A stretch of DNA of 8,181 nucleotides, from the NCBI GenBank assembly GCA_016932965.1, contig JAFGBW010000128.1, positions 1-8,181 on the forward strand. The letters run 5' to 3'. Positions 1 through 6,301 of this stretch are shown in pieces; the first letter of the stretch is position 1; every line of letters begins with the position of its first letter. The notes under the pieces were generated by a model. It ran no database searches. It was not told where the DNA came from and saw only the letters and a program-made list of their open reading frames with translations. This DNA is from Candidatus Auribacterota bacterium (GTDB lineage Bacteria > Auribacterota > JAFGBW01). Both the position numbers and the translations under genes were made by a program.

Positions 1-1604
1 CTGGTCCCATAAAAAATATCCGGTTTCATGAAGTCCTGCTTTTTTTTATTCTTCTTTTCGCTTTTTTCTATTCGATAAAAGTGCGTACTACAACCCTGGA
101 CATCCCTTTTGACCGGGATGAAGGAGGCTATGCTTACGGGGCCCGGCTTTTATTGCAGGGGATATCTCCTTATGACCGGGTCAATAACATGCGGCTTCCC
201 GGAATGGTCTGGATTTACGCGCTTTTTTTCAAGCTCGCCGGAACGGCTTCTGAAACCATTCGTTTTTTCGCCCTTATCCTGAATCTGTTCACGGCTGTTT
301 TCATTTATCTGTGGGGATCAAGATGGATTCATCCTTTGACCGGGATCAGTTCCTGTATTGTTTTTTTACTGTTTTCACTTGTCCCGGAAATCCAGGGCTG
401 CATGGCCAATTCCGAACAGTTCGTCATTTTTTTTGGAATGGCCGGAATTTTTTTTGTGAATGGTTTTGTTGAAAAGAATTCCAGGTTGTCCTGGCTGATC
501 CCCGGCGGATTGTCGCTGGGCATGGCGTTCATCATAAAACCGTATGCCGCCTCTTTCATTCTGTTTTCTGTTTTTATTTTTGAAACCGGGATTTTTTCAA
601 TACGGAAGAAAATAAGCCGCGTCTGTCTGCTTCATGCTGTTTTTTTCGGCTGCATGGCGCTCCCTCTCTTCATCGTCTTTTTGGTGCTTCTGCATCATGG
701 CTGCCTTGAAAGCACCTGGTTCTGGATTCACACCTATGCTGCCTATTACGTTTCTTATATACCGTTTTCTGTCGGGATGAATCTCTTGAAAACACAGCTG
801 GTGAATATCTTTTGTGCTTCAAAATGGCTGCTCTTTTTTATCGGTCTGGGAATGGTTTCCCTGTTTTTCCTGCCCCGGGATGAGAAAAAAAAATCATGGA
901 TTATAGTCCTTTTTACGTTTTTTTCTTTTTTATCCGTATGCCCGGGTTTTTATTTCAGAGGTCATTATTTTATCCTGTTGACACCGTCTTTGTCTCTTCT
1001 GGCCGGACTGGGATATTTTTATCTGTTCCGGCTGTTGTCAAATTTCAACATGCCTTCGCAAGCCGTTTCAGTATTGACGGCCGTTATCTGTGGTATGATC
1101 GTCCTGGGGTCTCATCATGATCCATATCCCTGTTCCACTGAGAGGACATTTCTCGGTTCTTTCAGGGCCATGGGCGAGAAAATCAGATTTGTTTCGCAAC
1201 CCGGGGACAAAATAGCCGTGTTGGGTTCTGAACCGCAAATTTTGTTTTACGCGGACAGAAGCAGCGCGACATCATATTTGTATATTTATCCCATGATGGA
1301 GCCCCAGCCTCATGCCCTCGACATGCAGAACGAGATGATCTCCCAGATTGAAGGTGAATCACCTGAATTTCTTCTGTTTGTCTTTTTCCAGTCTTCCCTA
1401 GGCGTGACGGAAGATTCCGAGAAAAAACTTTTTTACTGGTTTGAACAATATAAAAAACAATACACTATGACCGGATTGGTTGATTACCTCAGCCGGGACA
1501 AGATTGTTTTTCACTGGAAAAAAGGACTCAGTCATCCTTTGCCGGCCCCAAGAATCGGCTGGATCGGGATATATAGAAAAAAACGGCCGCATGAAAATCT
1601 TTGA
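1..1604 (+). CDS. GT39/ArnT-like membrane glycosyltransferase, 5' partial
   Basis: This is probably an inner-membrane glycosyltransferase of the GT39/PMT_2 (ArnT-like) superfamily. Such enzymes move a sugar from a lipid-phosphate carrier to an acceptor on the outer face of the membrane. The frame is open to the left edge (first full codon at 3), and codons 33-77 encode a hydrophobic helix (VLLFFILLFAFFYSI) just before the conserved loop. A GTG at 81 would remove this first membrane segment, so I consider it a false start; the true start lies upstream of the window. The loop carries FDRDEGGYAYGA, with the Asp-Glu pair at 117-122 matching the acidic catalytic motif of the family, followed by LLLQGISPYD and RLPG. 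About ten further hydrophobic segments follow, then a soluble C-terminal part from about 1125 onward. The sugar and acceptor cannot be predicted. The family call is solid; the substrate is unknown. Confidence 0.85.
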   Translation, partial: GPIKNIRFHEVLLFFILLFAFFYSIKVRTTTLDIPFDRDEGGYAYGARLLLQGISPYDRVNNMRLPGMVWIYALFFKLAGTASETIRFFALILNLFTAVFIYLWGSRWIHPLTGISSCIVFLLFSLVPEIQGCMANSEQFVIFFGMAGIFFVNGFVEKNSRLSWLIPGGLSLGMAFIIKPYAASFILFSVFIFETGIFSIRKKISRVCLLHAVFFGCMALPLFIVFLVLLHHGCLESTWFWIHTYAAYYVSYIPFSVGMNLLKTQLVNIFCASKWLLFFIGLGMVSLFFLPRDEKKKSWIIVLFTFFSFLSVCPGFYFRGHYFILLTPSLSLLAGLGYFYLFRLLSNFNMPSQAVSVLTAVICGMIVLGSHHDPYPCSTERTFLGSFRAMGEKIRFVSQPGDKIAVLGSEPQILFYADRSSATSYLYIYPMMEPQPHALDMQNEMISQIEGESPEFLLFVFFQSSLGVTEDSEKKLFYWFEQYKKQYTMTGLVDYLSRDKIVFHWKKGLSHPLPAPRIGWIGIYRKKRPHENL

Positions 1605-1638
1605 ATCGCCGGATGAATGAATATACGACAGCTGTAAG

Positions 1639-1666
1639 AAAGAATTGAGAATTGAAAGTTGAGTAT
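1639..1666 (+). repeat. Degenerate 7-bp tandem repeat (TGAGAAT type), array 1
   Basis: The units read AAAGAAT, TGAGAAT, TGAAAGT, TGAGTAT with a strict 7-bp period. The segment 1641-1657 is an exact 17-bp inverted match to 2564-2580, so the two copies bracket the glycosylase-like gene. The array lies in the gap between the glycosyltransferase and that gene. Confidence 0.75.
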
Positions 1667-1679
1667 ATAAGGATATAGA
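1652..1679 (+). promoter_or_regulatory. Possible sigma70-type promoter for the glycosylase-like gene
   Basis: TTGAAA (1652-1657) and TATAGA (1674-1679) are separated by 16 bp, upstream of the ATG at 1770. The -35-like box lies in the heptamer array, which supplies TTGAGA/TTGAAA strings by its nature, so a chance match is quite possible. Nothing else in 1605-1769 looks functional apart from a weak 6-bp stem (TGATCC/GGATCA, 1710-1727). No clear terminator for the preceding gene is seen. Confidence 0.25.
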
Positions 1680-1769
1680 ACCGGGTCCATTATGAATGAC
1701 AAGGATTCTTGATCCTCAGCTGGATCATACCTTCAATTTAACAATAGGCGGAAATGAAACAGGACAGTC

Positions 1770-2450
1770 ATGAGGAACGCATATAATTCGGAGCTCATTG
1801 AATGCGCAGCCAGTCTGAGGATGCTCCTGGAAGAGAAGGCCAGGCAGGGTGAAAAGTGGATCATCAATCCTGATGAAGTGACGTCGCATGAAAAAAAGGA
1901 CTTTTCATCAGATAGGGGCGGGAAAACAGCCCCCATTCCTTCTGTCAGCGGATCGTCTGCGAAAAGTGAAACAAAATGGCTCAGACAGGGAGGGCATGAA
2001 GTCGTTTTTCTCCGTCTTTGCCCTTCGAAGACAGAAGAGGACAATCATTCAGCATACAGCGATGAAGGCGCCTTGAAACTGGAGGAAGTGATTTCCGCGA
2101 TGAAATCCAGGTTGAAACTCAAAACAGATGTGTATAAGACCTATCTGGTTCCGTTCCATAAGGCGTATCTATCCGAGGAGGAATTGCAGGAGGGACTGAA
2201 CCGTTTTTATCAGGAGATGGAAGACATCAGACCCAGAGTGGTTGTGTGCTGGGGTGAAAGGATTTCTCAACTGCTCACTGGGAGTAAAGAGCCCGTGGAA
2301 CATTTGAGAGAAACGTTTATAAAGGACAAAAGGGGTTTTGTGATCATGGCTTCGTGGGACCCCTATTTTCTTCTGAAGAAACCGGAATCCAAACGCCAGG
2401 TATGGGCAGACATTCAGAAGGTGATGGGATTCTTGAGAATTAAGAATTGA
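1770..2450 (+). CDS. Degenerate uracil-DNA glycosylase-superfamily protein
   Basis: The C-terminal half (residues about 76-222 of 226) aligns by eye with family 4/5 uracil-DNA glycosylases. VVFLRLCPSKTEED (78-91) sits where VVFVGEAPG-type motif A belongs, PRVVVCWG (155-162) matches the PKVIVALG strand, and SWDPYFLLKKPESKRQVW (195-212) matches the YHPAYLLRNP..KREVW region. Motif A lacks the GEAPG residues, and the motif B His is replaced by Asp197. The protein has only three cysteines (12, 84, 160), so the four 4Fe-4S ligands are absent. An N-terminal helix (8-30) and a Ser/Lys-rich linker (about 38-75) precede the domain. AGGA at 1761-1764 gives a reasonable ribosome site for this ATG. The gene is intact, so it may have a non-catalytic DNA-binding role or an altered activity; that is inference. 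It lies upstream of priA on the same strand. Its last codons and stop fall in a tandem repeat. Confidence 0.7.
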   Translation: MRNAYNSELIECAASLRMLLEEKARQGEKWIINPDEVTSHEKKDFSSDRGGKTAPIPSVSGSSAKSETKWLRQGGHEVVFLRLCPSKTEEDNHSAYSDEGALKLEEVISAMKSRLKLKTDVYKTYLVPFHKAYLSEEELQEGLNRFYQEMEDIRPRVVVCWGERISQLLTGSKEPVEHLRETFIKDKRGFVIMASWDPYFLLKKPESKRQVWADIQKVMGFLRIKN

Positions 2451-2468
2451 GAATTGAGAATTGAGAAT
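2434..2468 (+). repeat. Five-unit 7-bp tandem repeat (TGAGAAT), array 2
   Basis: Five contiguous units occur: TGAGAAT, TAAGAAT and three more TGAGAAT. The array begins inside the coding region, encodes the C-terminal LRIKN and supplies the stop codon (2448-2450), then continues into the gap. It is the same repeat as at 1639-1666, and an inverted form lies at 2562-2580. Confidence 0.9.
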
Positions 2469-2492
2469 TACAAAACGGGAAAAATGTTTATC

Positions 2493-2525
2493 TAAACGAC
2501 AGAGGATGATGGATCTGTCGATTTA
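2493..2525. other. Hairpin between the glycosylase-like gene and priA
   Basis: TAAACGACAGA (2493-2503) pairs with TCTGTCG-A-TTTA (2514-2525): eleven base pairs with one bulged A and a 10-nt loop (2504-2513). A run of six T's starts only at 2539, 13 nt after the stem, so this is not a canonical intrinsic terminator. It could attenuate read-through into priA or be the core of the inverted-repeat element. Confidence 0.5.
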
Positions 2526-2561
2526 TTTGATCAATCTATTTTTTATTAAGAGCAGCATGTT

Positions 2562-2580
2562 CATTTCAATTCTCAATTCT
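2562..2580 (-). repeat. Inverted copy of the 7-bp repeat, array 3
   Basis: The reverse-complement units ATTTCA, ATTCTCA and ATTCT end 22 bp before the annotated priA ATG. Positions 2564-2580 are the exact reverse complement of 1641-1657 over 17 bp. Confidence 0.8.
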
Positions 2581-2602
2581 AAACCACCCCGCTCAAATTT
2601 TT

Positions 2603-4651
2603 ATGGGTATATATCTCATGTCTGACCCCATTGTATCATTTGAGATGCATTCCAAATCACACGGCCCTTGTTTTATAGAGGCAGTGATCGGACATTATAT
2701 CGACCGGAGTTTTGATTATGAGTTCCCGGCTCGGCTCGGGGAACCGGTTCTGGGAGGATTTATCAAGGTTCCCTTTCAAAACCGGATTCTGGATGCCTGC
2801 ATCACGCAGATCAAAGAGGAACCTTCCATCCCGGAGGTAAAAATAAAGAAAGTAAGAGATACCCATGACGCTATCCCTCCTCTGTCTCAGGCTTTGTTTA
2901 AATTGGGGCAGTGGATGTCTGAATATTACGCGTGCCCGCTGGGTCTGGTTTTCAAATCTTTTATTCCTTCCGCGGTATTCAAATCTGTCCGCTGCCGGAA
3001 GGAACTGAGCTGTGCAACCGGAGGAAACCAGGAACCTTTTGTTTTAACGCCGGACCAGAACCATTGTGTTGAAACCGTGACTTCCTCCATAAACCGGTCG
3101 CTTCATGAGGTGTTTCTGTTATGGGGGGTGACGGGTTCAGGAAAAACAGAAGTCTATTTTCATTGTATCAGGGAAACGCTGCAACAGGGACGGAGTGCGT
3201 TAATGCTGGTGCCGGAAATCGCCTTGACCACTCAATTGATTGAACGGGTACATCAGCGCTTCAAGGAATCTGTCGCGGTCTTTCATTCACGCCTGACTGA
3301 TGGGGAGAGGGCTTTGAACTGGCTTAAAGTGGCCCGTGGGGAAATCCGTTTTGTCCTGGGGGCCAGGTCCGCTGTTTTTGCCCCGTTGAAACGATTGGGA
3401 CTTTTGATCGTGGATGAAGAGCATGAAAGGGCCTATAAACAGGAGGAGGCCCCGAAATACAATGCGAGAGACATGGCGGTCCTGCGCGGCCGGCTGGAAA
3501 ATGCCGTTGTCATTCTCGGCTCCGCTACGCCTTCCATGGAATCCTATTTCAATTGTCAGATGAAAAAATACCGCCTGCTCAAGCTTCCAAAACGGATCAG
3601 CAAACATGAAATGCCCTCCGTCATAGCTGTGGATATGCAGAAGGAAAGAACCCGGCATAAAAAATTGTTTATTTTTTCTGATAAACTGGTGAATCTGATG
3701 GATGACCGGTTGAAGAAAAAGGAACAGATCATCCTGTTTCTCAACCGCAGGGGATTTTCGACATGCCTCGTATGCCCCCGCTGCGGCATGGTGCTGCGCT
3801 GCAGCCAGTGCAGCGTTTCGCTCACCTATCATAAGGAAGAAAACAATCTTCTTTGTCATCACTGCGAGCATAAGACTTCTGTTCCTTCCGTCTGCCCTGA
3901 ATGCAAACTGTCAGGCATGCAGTATCTCGGTTTCGGAACGGAAAAGGTGGAGAAAAACATCCGCCTTTTGTTTCCGGACGCCCGTATCGCCAGGCTGGAT
4001 TCGGACGCGCTCAAAAAAAAGGGGGCGCTGGAGAAAGTCTGGGACGATCTTAAAAGCGGTCAGGTGGATATCCTGATTGGGACCCAGATGATCGCCAAAG
4101 GTCTGGATGTGGCCAATGTCACCTTGGTGGGCGTGTTAGCTGCGGATCTGGCTTTGAATATTCCTGATTTCCGTTCAGGTGAATCCACCTTTCAGCTGAT
4201 CACGCAGGTCGCGGGCCGGGCCGGCAGGGGGGATATCAAAGGGGAAGTCGTCATCCAGTCAGATGCCCTTTCACACCCTGTTTTAATTCATGCGTTGAAT
4301 CAGGATTTTTCCTCCTTTTATGAATATGAAATCCGTTACAGGAAGGAACTGCAATATCCGCCGTTCGTGCATTTCATCCGGCTGGAGATCGCAGAAAATG
4401 ATGAACAGGATGCATCCAGACTGGCGAAAATCCTTTTCAGCGGCCTGAAGAAGCAGCGGGATTTCAAGCCTGCCAGAATCTTTGAGCCCGTTCCCTGTCC
4501 CCTCAAAAAAATCCGGACCCGTTATCGCTGGCAGATCCTCGTTTCTACCGGAAAAGTCAAACCGATGCTTCAGTTGATCTGCGCGTACCTCAGACGCGAA
4601 TTTGCCTCGAAAAACATCACCATTGACGTGGATCCCCAGTCATTTTTATGA
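2603..4651 (+). CDS. priA: Primosomal replication-restart helicase PriA
   Basis: PriA is the 3'-to-5' superfamily 2 helicase that recognises abandoned replication forks and starts reloading of the replicative helicase. Numbering from the ATG at 2603, the N-terminal 3'-end-binding region is at about 20-110. Walker A GVTGSGKT is at 175-182, DEEH at 271-274, SAT at 307-309 and the motif VI region QVAGRAGR from 535. Eight zinc-ligand cysteines (391, 394, 400, 403, 418, 421, 431, 434) form the usual two-zinc insertion, and the C-terminal domain with RYRKELQYPPF is present. At 682 residues it is near full family length and all catalytic motifs are intact. The start is uncertain: ATGs at 2603, 2618 and 2645 are all in frame and none has a strong ribosome site; conserved sequence begins at CFIEAVIGHYIDRSFDY, after all three. 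It follows the glycosylase-like gene after a structured 152-bp gap. Confidence 0.97.
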   Translation: MGIYLMSDPIVSFEMHSKSHGPCFIEAVIGHYIDRSFDYEFPARLGEPVLGGFIKVPFQNRILDACITQIKEEPSIPEVKIKKVRDTHDAIPPLSQALFKLGQWMSEYYACPLGLVFKSFIPSAVFKSVRCRKELSCATGGNQEPFVLTPDQNHCVETVTSSINRSLHEVFLLWGVTGSGKTEVYFHCIRETLQQGRSALMLVPEIALTTQLIERVHQRFKESVAVFHSRLTDGERALNWLKVARGEIRFVLGARSAVFAPLKRLGLLIVDEEHERAYKQEEAPKYNARDMAVLRGRLENAVVILGSATPSMESYFNCQMKKYRLLKLPKRISKHEMPSVIAVDMQKERTRHKKLFIFSDKLVNLMDDRLKKKEQIILFLNRRGFSTCLVCPRCGMVLRCSQCSVSLTYHKEENNLLCHHCEHKTSVPSVCPECKLSGMQYLGFGTEKVEKNIRLLFPDARIARLDSDALKKKGALEKVWDDLKSGQVDILIGTQMIAKGLDVANVTLVGVLAADLALNIPDFRSGESTFQLITQVAGRAGRGDIKGEVVIQSDALSHPVLIHALNQDFSSFYEYEIRYRKELQYPPFVHFIRLEIAENDEQDASRLAKILFSGLKKQRDFKPARIFEPVPCPLKKIRTRYRWQILVSTGKVKPMLQLICAYLRREFASKNITIDVDPQSFL

Positions 4652-4670
4652 ACCTCAAAGTGAGCGCATT

Positions 4671-4690
4671 CCCCGTGGCTTGCCACGGGG
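4671..4690 (+). repeat. REP-like hairpin, copy 1
   Basis: CCCCGTGG-CTTG-CCACGGGG is a perfect 8-bp stem with a CTTG loop, 19 bp after the priA stop. No T-tract follows, so it does not look like a standard intrinsic terminator. It shares the 8-4-8 layout and YTTG loop with the hairpin at 4736-4755. Confidence 0.75.
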
Positions 4691-4721
4691 TAAGCACGCG
4701 TGAAGAAAAGCATCGATCCTT

Positions 4722-4765
4722 AACTGAGGAAGATTCTCCGCAGTTTGCTGCGGGGAGATTCAGTT
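4722..4765 (+). repeat. REP-like hairpin, copy 2, with outer stem
   Basis: The inner stem CTCCGCAG-TTTG-CTGCGGGG (4736-4755) has eight pairs including one G-T. The outer arms AACTGA (4722-4727) and TCAGTT (4760-4765) pair perfectly around an asymmetric internal loop. The octamer CAGTTTGC occurs at 4741 and again at 4761. No T-run follows. Confidence 0.7.
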
Positions 4766-4827
4766 TGCACTTTGTATAGGGGCTTTCTATAAAATAGGTT
4801 CTCCGCAAGAATATAAAGATGGAAAAT

Positions 4828-4854
4828 CACGAAAAGCACGAAAGACACGAAAAA
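4828..4854 (+). repeat. Three 9-bp tandem repeats, CACGAAAnn
   Basis: The units are CACGAAAAG, CACGAAAGA and CACGAAAAA. A short inverted relative, CTTTCGTG followed by TGATTCGT, lies at 5104-5119. Three hairpins lie between the two copies, which could therefore mark the ends of one composite insert. Confidence 0.8.
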
Positions 4855-4938
4855 AGATTTCTTTATTATAATTAATCCGGTAAACCACCGGCACAGCCTT
4901 TGGACTGGCAAAGTTTGACAGGTATGGAAGTATTTAAA

Positions 4939-4976
4939 ATTTATTTCACCACTCCGTGTGGAGTGGTGAAATAAAT
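4939..4976. repeat. Perfect 17-bp inverted repeat with 4-nt loop
   Basis: ATTTATTTCACCACTCC (4939-4955) and its exact complement (4960-4976) flank the loop GTGT. This is the strongest hairpin in the window. It may act as a bidirectional terminator between the convergent genes, but neither side has a proper T-tract beyond the stem. It could also be an insertion-derived palindrome. Confidence 0.85.
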
Positions 4977-5000
4977 CAATAGAAGATAATCAACGATTAT

Positions 5001-5015
5001 GCCACTTTGAGTGGC
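5001..5015. repeat. Short inverted repeat GCCACT/AGTGGC
   Basis: A six-base-pair stem with a TTG loop. Its CTTTG centre resembles the neighbouring hairpins at 4671 and 5053. Confidence 0.5.
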
Positions 5016-5052
5016 TCACAACAGAGGCTTATAGCCGATAACAATTTCAAGC

Positions 5053-5084
5053 CACCGGCTTTGCCGGTGATATTTGACTTTTTT
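5053..5084 (+). terminator. Hairpin followed by a delayed T-run, possible weak terminator
   Basis: CACCGGC-TTT-GCCGGTG (5053-5069) is a perfect 7-bp stem. A run of six T's follows at 5079-5084, nine bases after the stem, which is too far for a textbook intrinsic terminator. It may simply be another member of the local CTTTG-loop hairpin group. Confidence 0.3.
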
Positions 5085-5197
5085 ATAGCGAAGCTGAGAA
5101 AAACTTTCGTGTGATTCGTTTATTTTGCGGTTTAAAAAATAAATGGATAACCCGCGCTGCTGGCTCTTGGAAACTCCAATTATTACCTGAAATGGAT

Positions 5198-6193
5198 TTA
5201 ACCGATGATGCCTGATAAAGACAGTCCCTTTTCCTTGAGCGTCCTGGCAAAGGATGCCATTTCACCATAGGCGAACACTTTTTGAAGACGGGAATCCGTT
5301 GAATACGAGGAAATTTCAGAAGTGATGTGGCGGATGTTGGATTCATAGGCCTCCGGGATCATTTCTTTCACGATTTTCCGGGAATCCGGCAGGTAGCGAC
5401 TGTTTGACTTGGTCAGAGGAATGAGAGTGGCAATCATGCGGGCTTCCTCCAGTTTGACCTTATCGTTTTCTTTTTTGAAGACATAATCCCTGAAATTAAA
5501 ATAAGCGGAGTAATAACCCCTGCCTGATTCCGAATTATTTTTCGGCCTGTAGCCACCTGGAAAGGTGTGTTGTTTTACCCAGGATTGATTCGAGAAAACG
5601 ATGCAGCCCAGGAAATGATCAGCCATTTTTAAATTAATGCAGGGAATGCTGCCTTCTTCCAGAGCCCCGTAGGTGGCGTCAGTGTCCCCTAAAGAGACCC
5701 CTGCCAGATCGTCCTGATCCATTGCCAGAAAGAGTGCCTTTGTTTCCGCATGGGAAAGGGGATTTTCATAGATCCATTTCCGGTTCAGGACGAAAATATT
5801 TTTTTGCGGATCATACAAAACCTCATTGATCTCATCCAGTCCCGCGGCTGTGCCTTCCAGGGTGATGCCTCCCGGGATGTCCTTGTATTTCCTGAAGAGC
5901 TGTGTGACGCTTCCCAGGGTCGGCCTTATGTAAACGGATGTGATATGGAAGGGACTGGCAGAAGACGGAACCGGTGTTTTAACCGCAGGCTCCTGCGGAA
6001 GCTGCGGTGTTTCAAGAGGGGCAGCCGGTTTGGGCAAAGGCTGTGGGAAATTATCCTTGATAAATAAATAATGGGTTTTCAGGGTTTTGGTGTCCTGGGG
6101 TAATGGTTCCTGAAAGATGGCGCTGTGAAGCCATGTTTCAGAGAACAGCATTAATATTCCTGAAAGAAAAACCGTATAAATGGATCGTTTCAT
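5198..6193 (-). CDS. Secreted protein of unknown function, 331 aa
   Basis: I do not recognise the family. The chosen ATG at 6193 gives MKRSIYTVFLSGILMLFSE, a typical signal peptide with cleavage probably near residue 25. GGAGGG at 6207-6202 lies 8 nt upstream, ideal spacing. Another ATG at 6199 is too close to that site, and one at 6226 would add an unlikely N-terminus. A proline-rich linker (about 50-81) leads to a globular domain (about 84-315) containing IPGGITLEGTAAGLDEI (106-122) and NLKMADHFLGCIVF (187-200). LGC there is internal, so it is not a lipobox. No catalytic signature is apparent. The protein is probably periplasmic or surface-exposed. It is divergent from another secreted protein gene. 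Confidence 0.8.
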   Translation of the reverse strand: MKRSIYTVFLSGILMLFSETWLHSAIFQEPLPQDTKTLKTHYLFIKDNFPQPLPKPAAPLETPQLPQEPAVKTPVPSSASPFHITSVYIRPTLGSVTQLFRKYKDIPGGITLEGTAAGLDEINEVLYDPQKNIFVLNRKWIYENPLSHAETKALFLAMDQDDLAGVSLGDTDATYGALEEGSIPCINLKMADHFLGCIVFSNQSWVKQHTFPGGYRPKNNSESGRGYYSAYFNFRDYVFKKENDKVKLEEARMIATLIPLTKSNSRYLPDSRKIVKEMIPEAYESNIRHITSEISSYSTDSRLQKVFAYGEMASFARTLKEKGLSLSGIIG

Positions 6194-6201
6194 GAGCATG
6201 T

Positions 6202-6207
6202 CCCTCC
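6202..6207 (-). promoter_or_regulatory. Strong Shine-Dalgarno site deciding the start at 6193
   Basis: Read on the minus strand, GGAGGG ends 8 nt before the ATG at 6193 but only 2 nt before the ATG at 6199. This favours the downstream ATG and a 331-residue protein. Confidence 0.7.
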
Positions 6208-6234
6208 GTATAATGAATGGTAACATTTTCTTTA

Positions 6235-6240
6235 ATTATA
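6235..6240 (-). promoter_or_regulatory. Candidate -10 box in the divergent intergenic region
   Basis: A perfect TATAAT occurs on the minus strand 41 bp upstream of the ATG at 6193. No convincing -35 box lies at the expected distance. The 108-bp AT-rich gap 6194-6301 must hold promoters for both divergent genes. On the plus strand TATAAG (6260-6265) is a weaker -10 candidate. Confidence 0.35.
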
Positions 6241-6301
6241 CCTTTTTTATCTTAAAAAGTATAAGTTAAAAAATTGATTCAAAAAGGATGAAAGTGACTC
6301 C

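Larger units (their letters stand above)
2434..2580. mobile_element. Candidate small inverted-repeat (MITE-like) element
   Basis: A forward TGAGAAT array (2434-2468) and an inverted one (2562-2580) face each other about 95 bp apart. They can pair over about 14 bp (AGAATTGAGAATTG against CAATTCTCAATTCT), with a second hairpin at 2493-2525 between them. There is no ORF, transposase or clear target-site duplication. The mobile-element reading is an inference from architecture; independent slippage-generated arrays are an alternative. Confidence 0.35.
4652..5197. other. Gene-free, hairpin-rich intergenic region
   Basis: This 546-bp gap separates the end of priA from the end of the convergent secreted-protein gene. 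No credible ORF is seen on either strand. It holds at least five clear inverted repeats (listed separately) and smaller ones: CCGGT/ACCGG (4877-4891), TATAG/CTATA (4775-4791) and GGCT/AGCC (5026-5036). There is also a 9-bp tandem repeat and a half copy of a REP-like stem, TTCTCCGCAAG at 4799-4809. It reads as a mosaic of short dispersed repeats, though a structured RNA cannot be excluded. Confidence 0.7.

Noticed and set aside
195-200. Lipobox or alternative signal in the 5198-6193 protein (LGC)
   Set aside because: The coordinates given are residue numbers: the LGC lies near residues 195-197 of the mature region, far from the N-terminus, so it cannot be a lipoprotein signal.
1733-2044. A 103-codon minus-strand frame over the glycosylase-like gene
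   Set aside because: It is antisense to a gene with homology and a good ribosome site, and shows no motif of its own.
3287-3871. A 194-codon minus-strand open frame inside priA
   Set aside because: It is antisense to the helicase and zinc-binding core of PriA, has no family resemblance or ribosome site, and its low-complexity composition is that of a shadow frame.
4671-4690. Intrinsic terminator for priA
   Set aside because: The stem is strong but is followed by TAAGCACGCG, not a T-tract, and it matches the layout of other REP-like hairpins.
4828-4854. CRISPR-like short repeats
   Set aside because: The units are 9 bp and directly adjacent with no spacers, and no cas gene is present.
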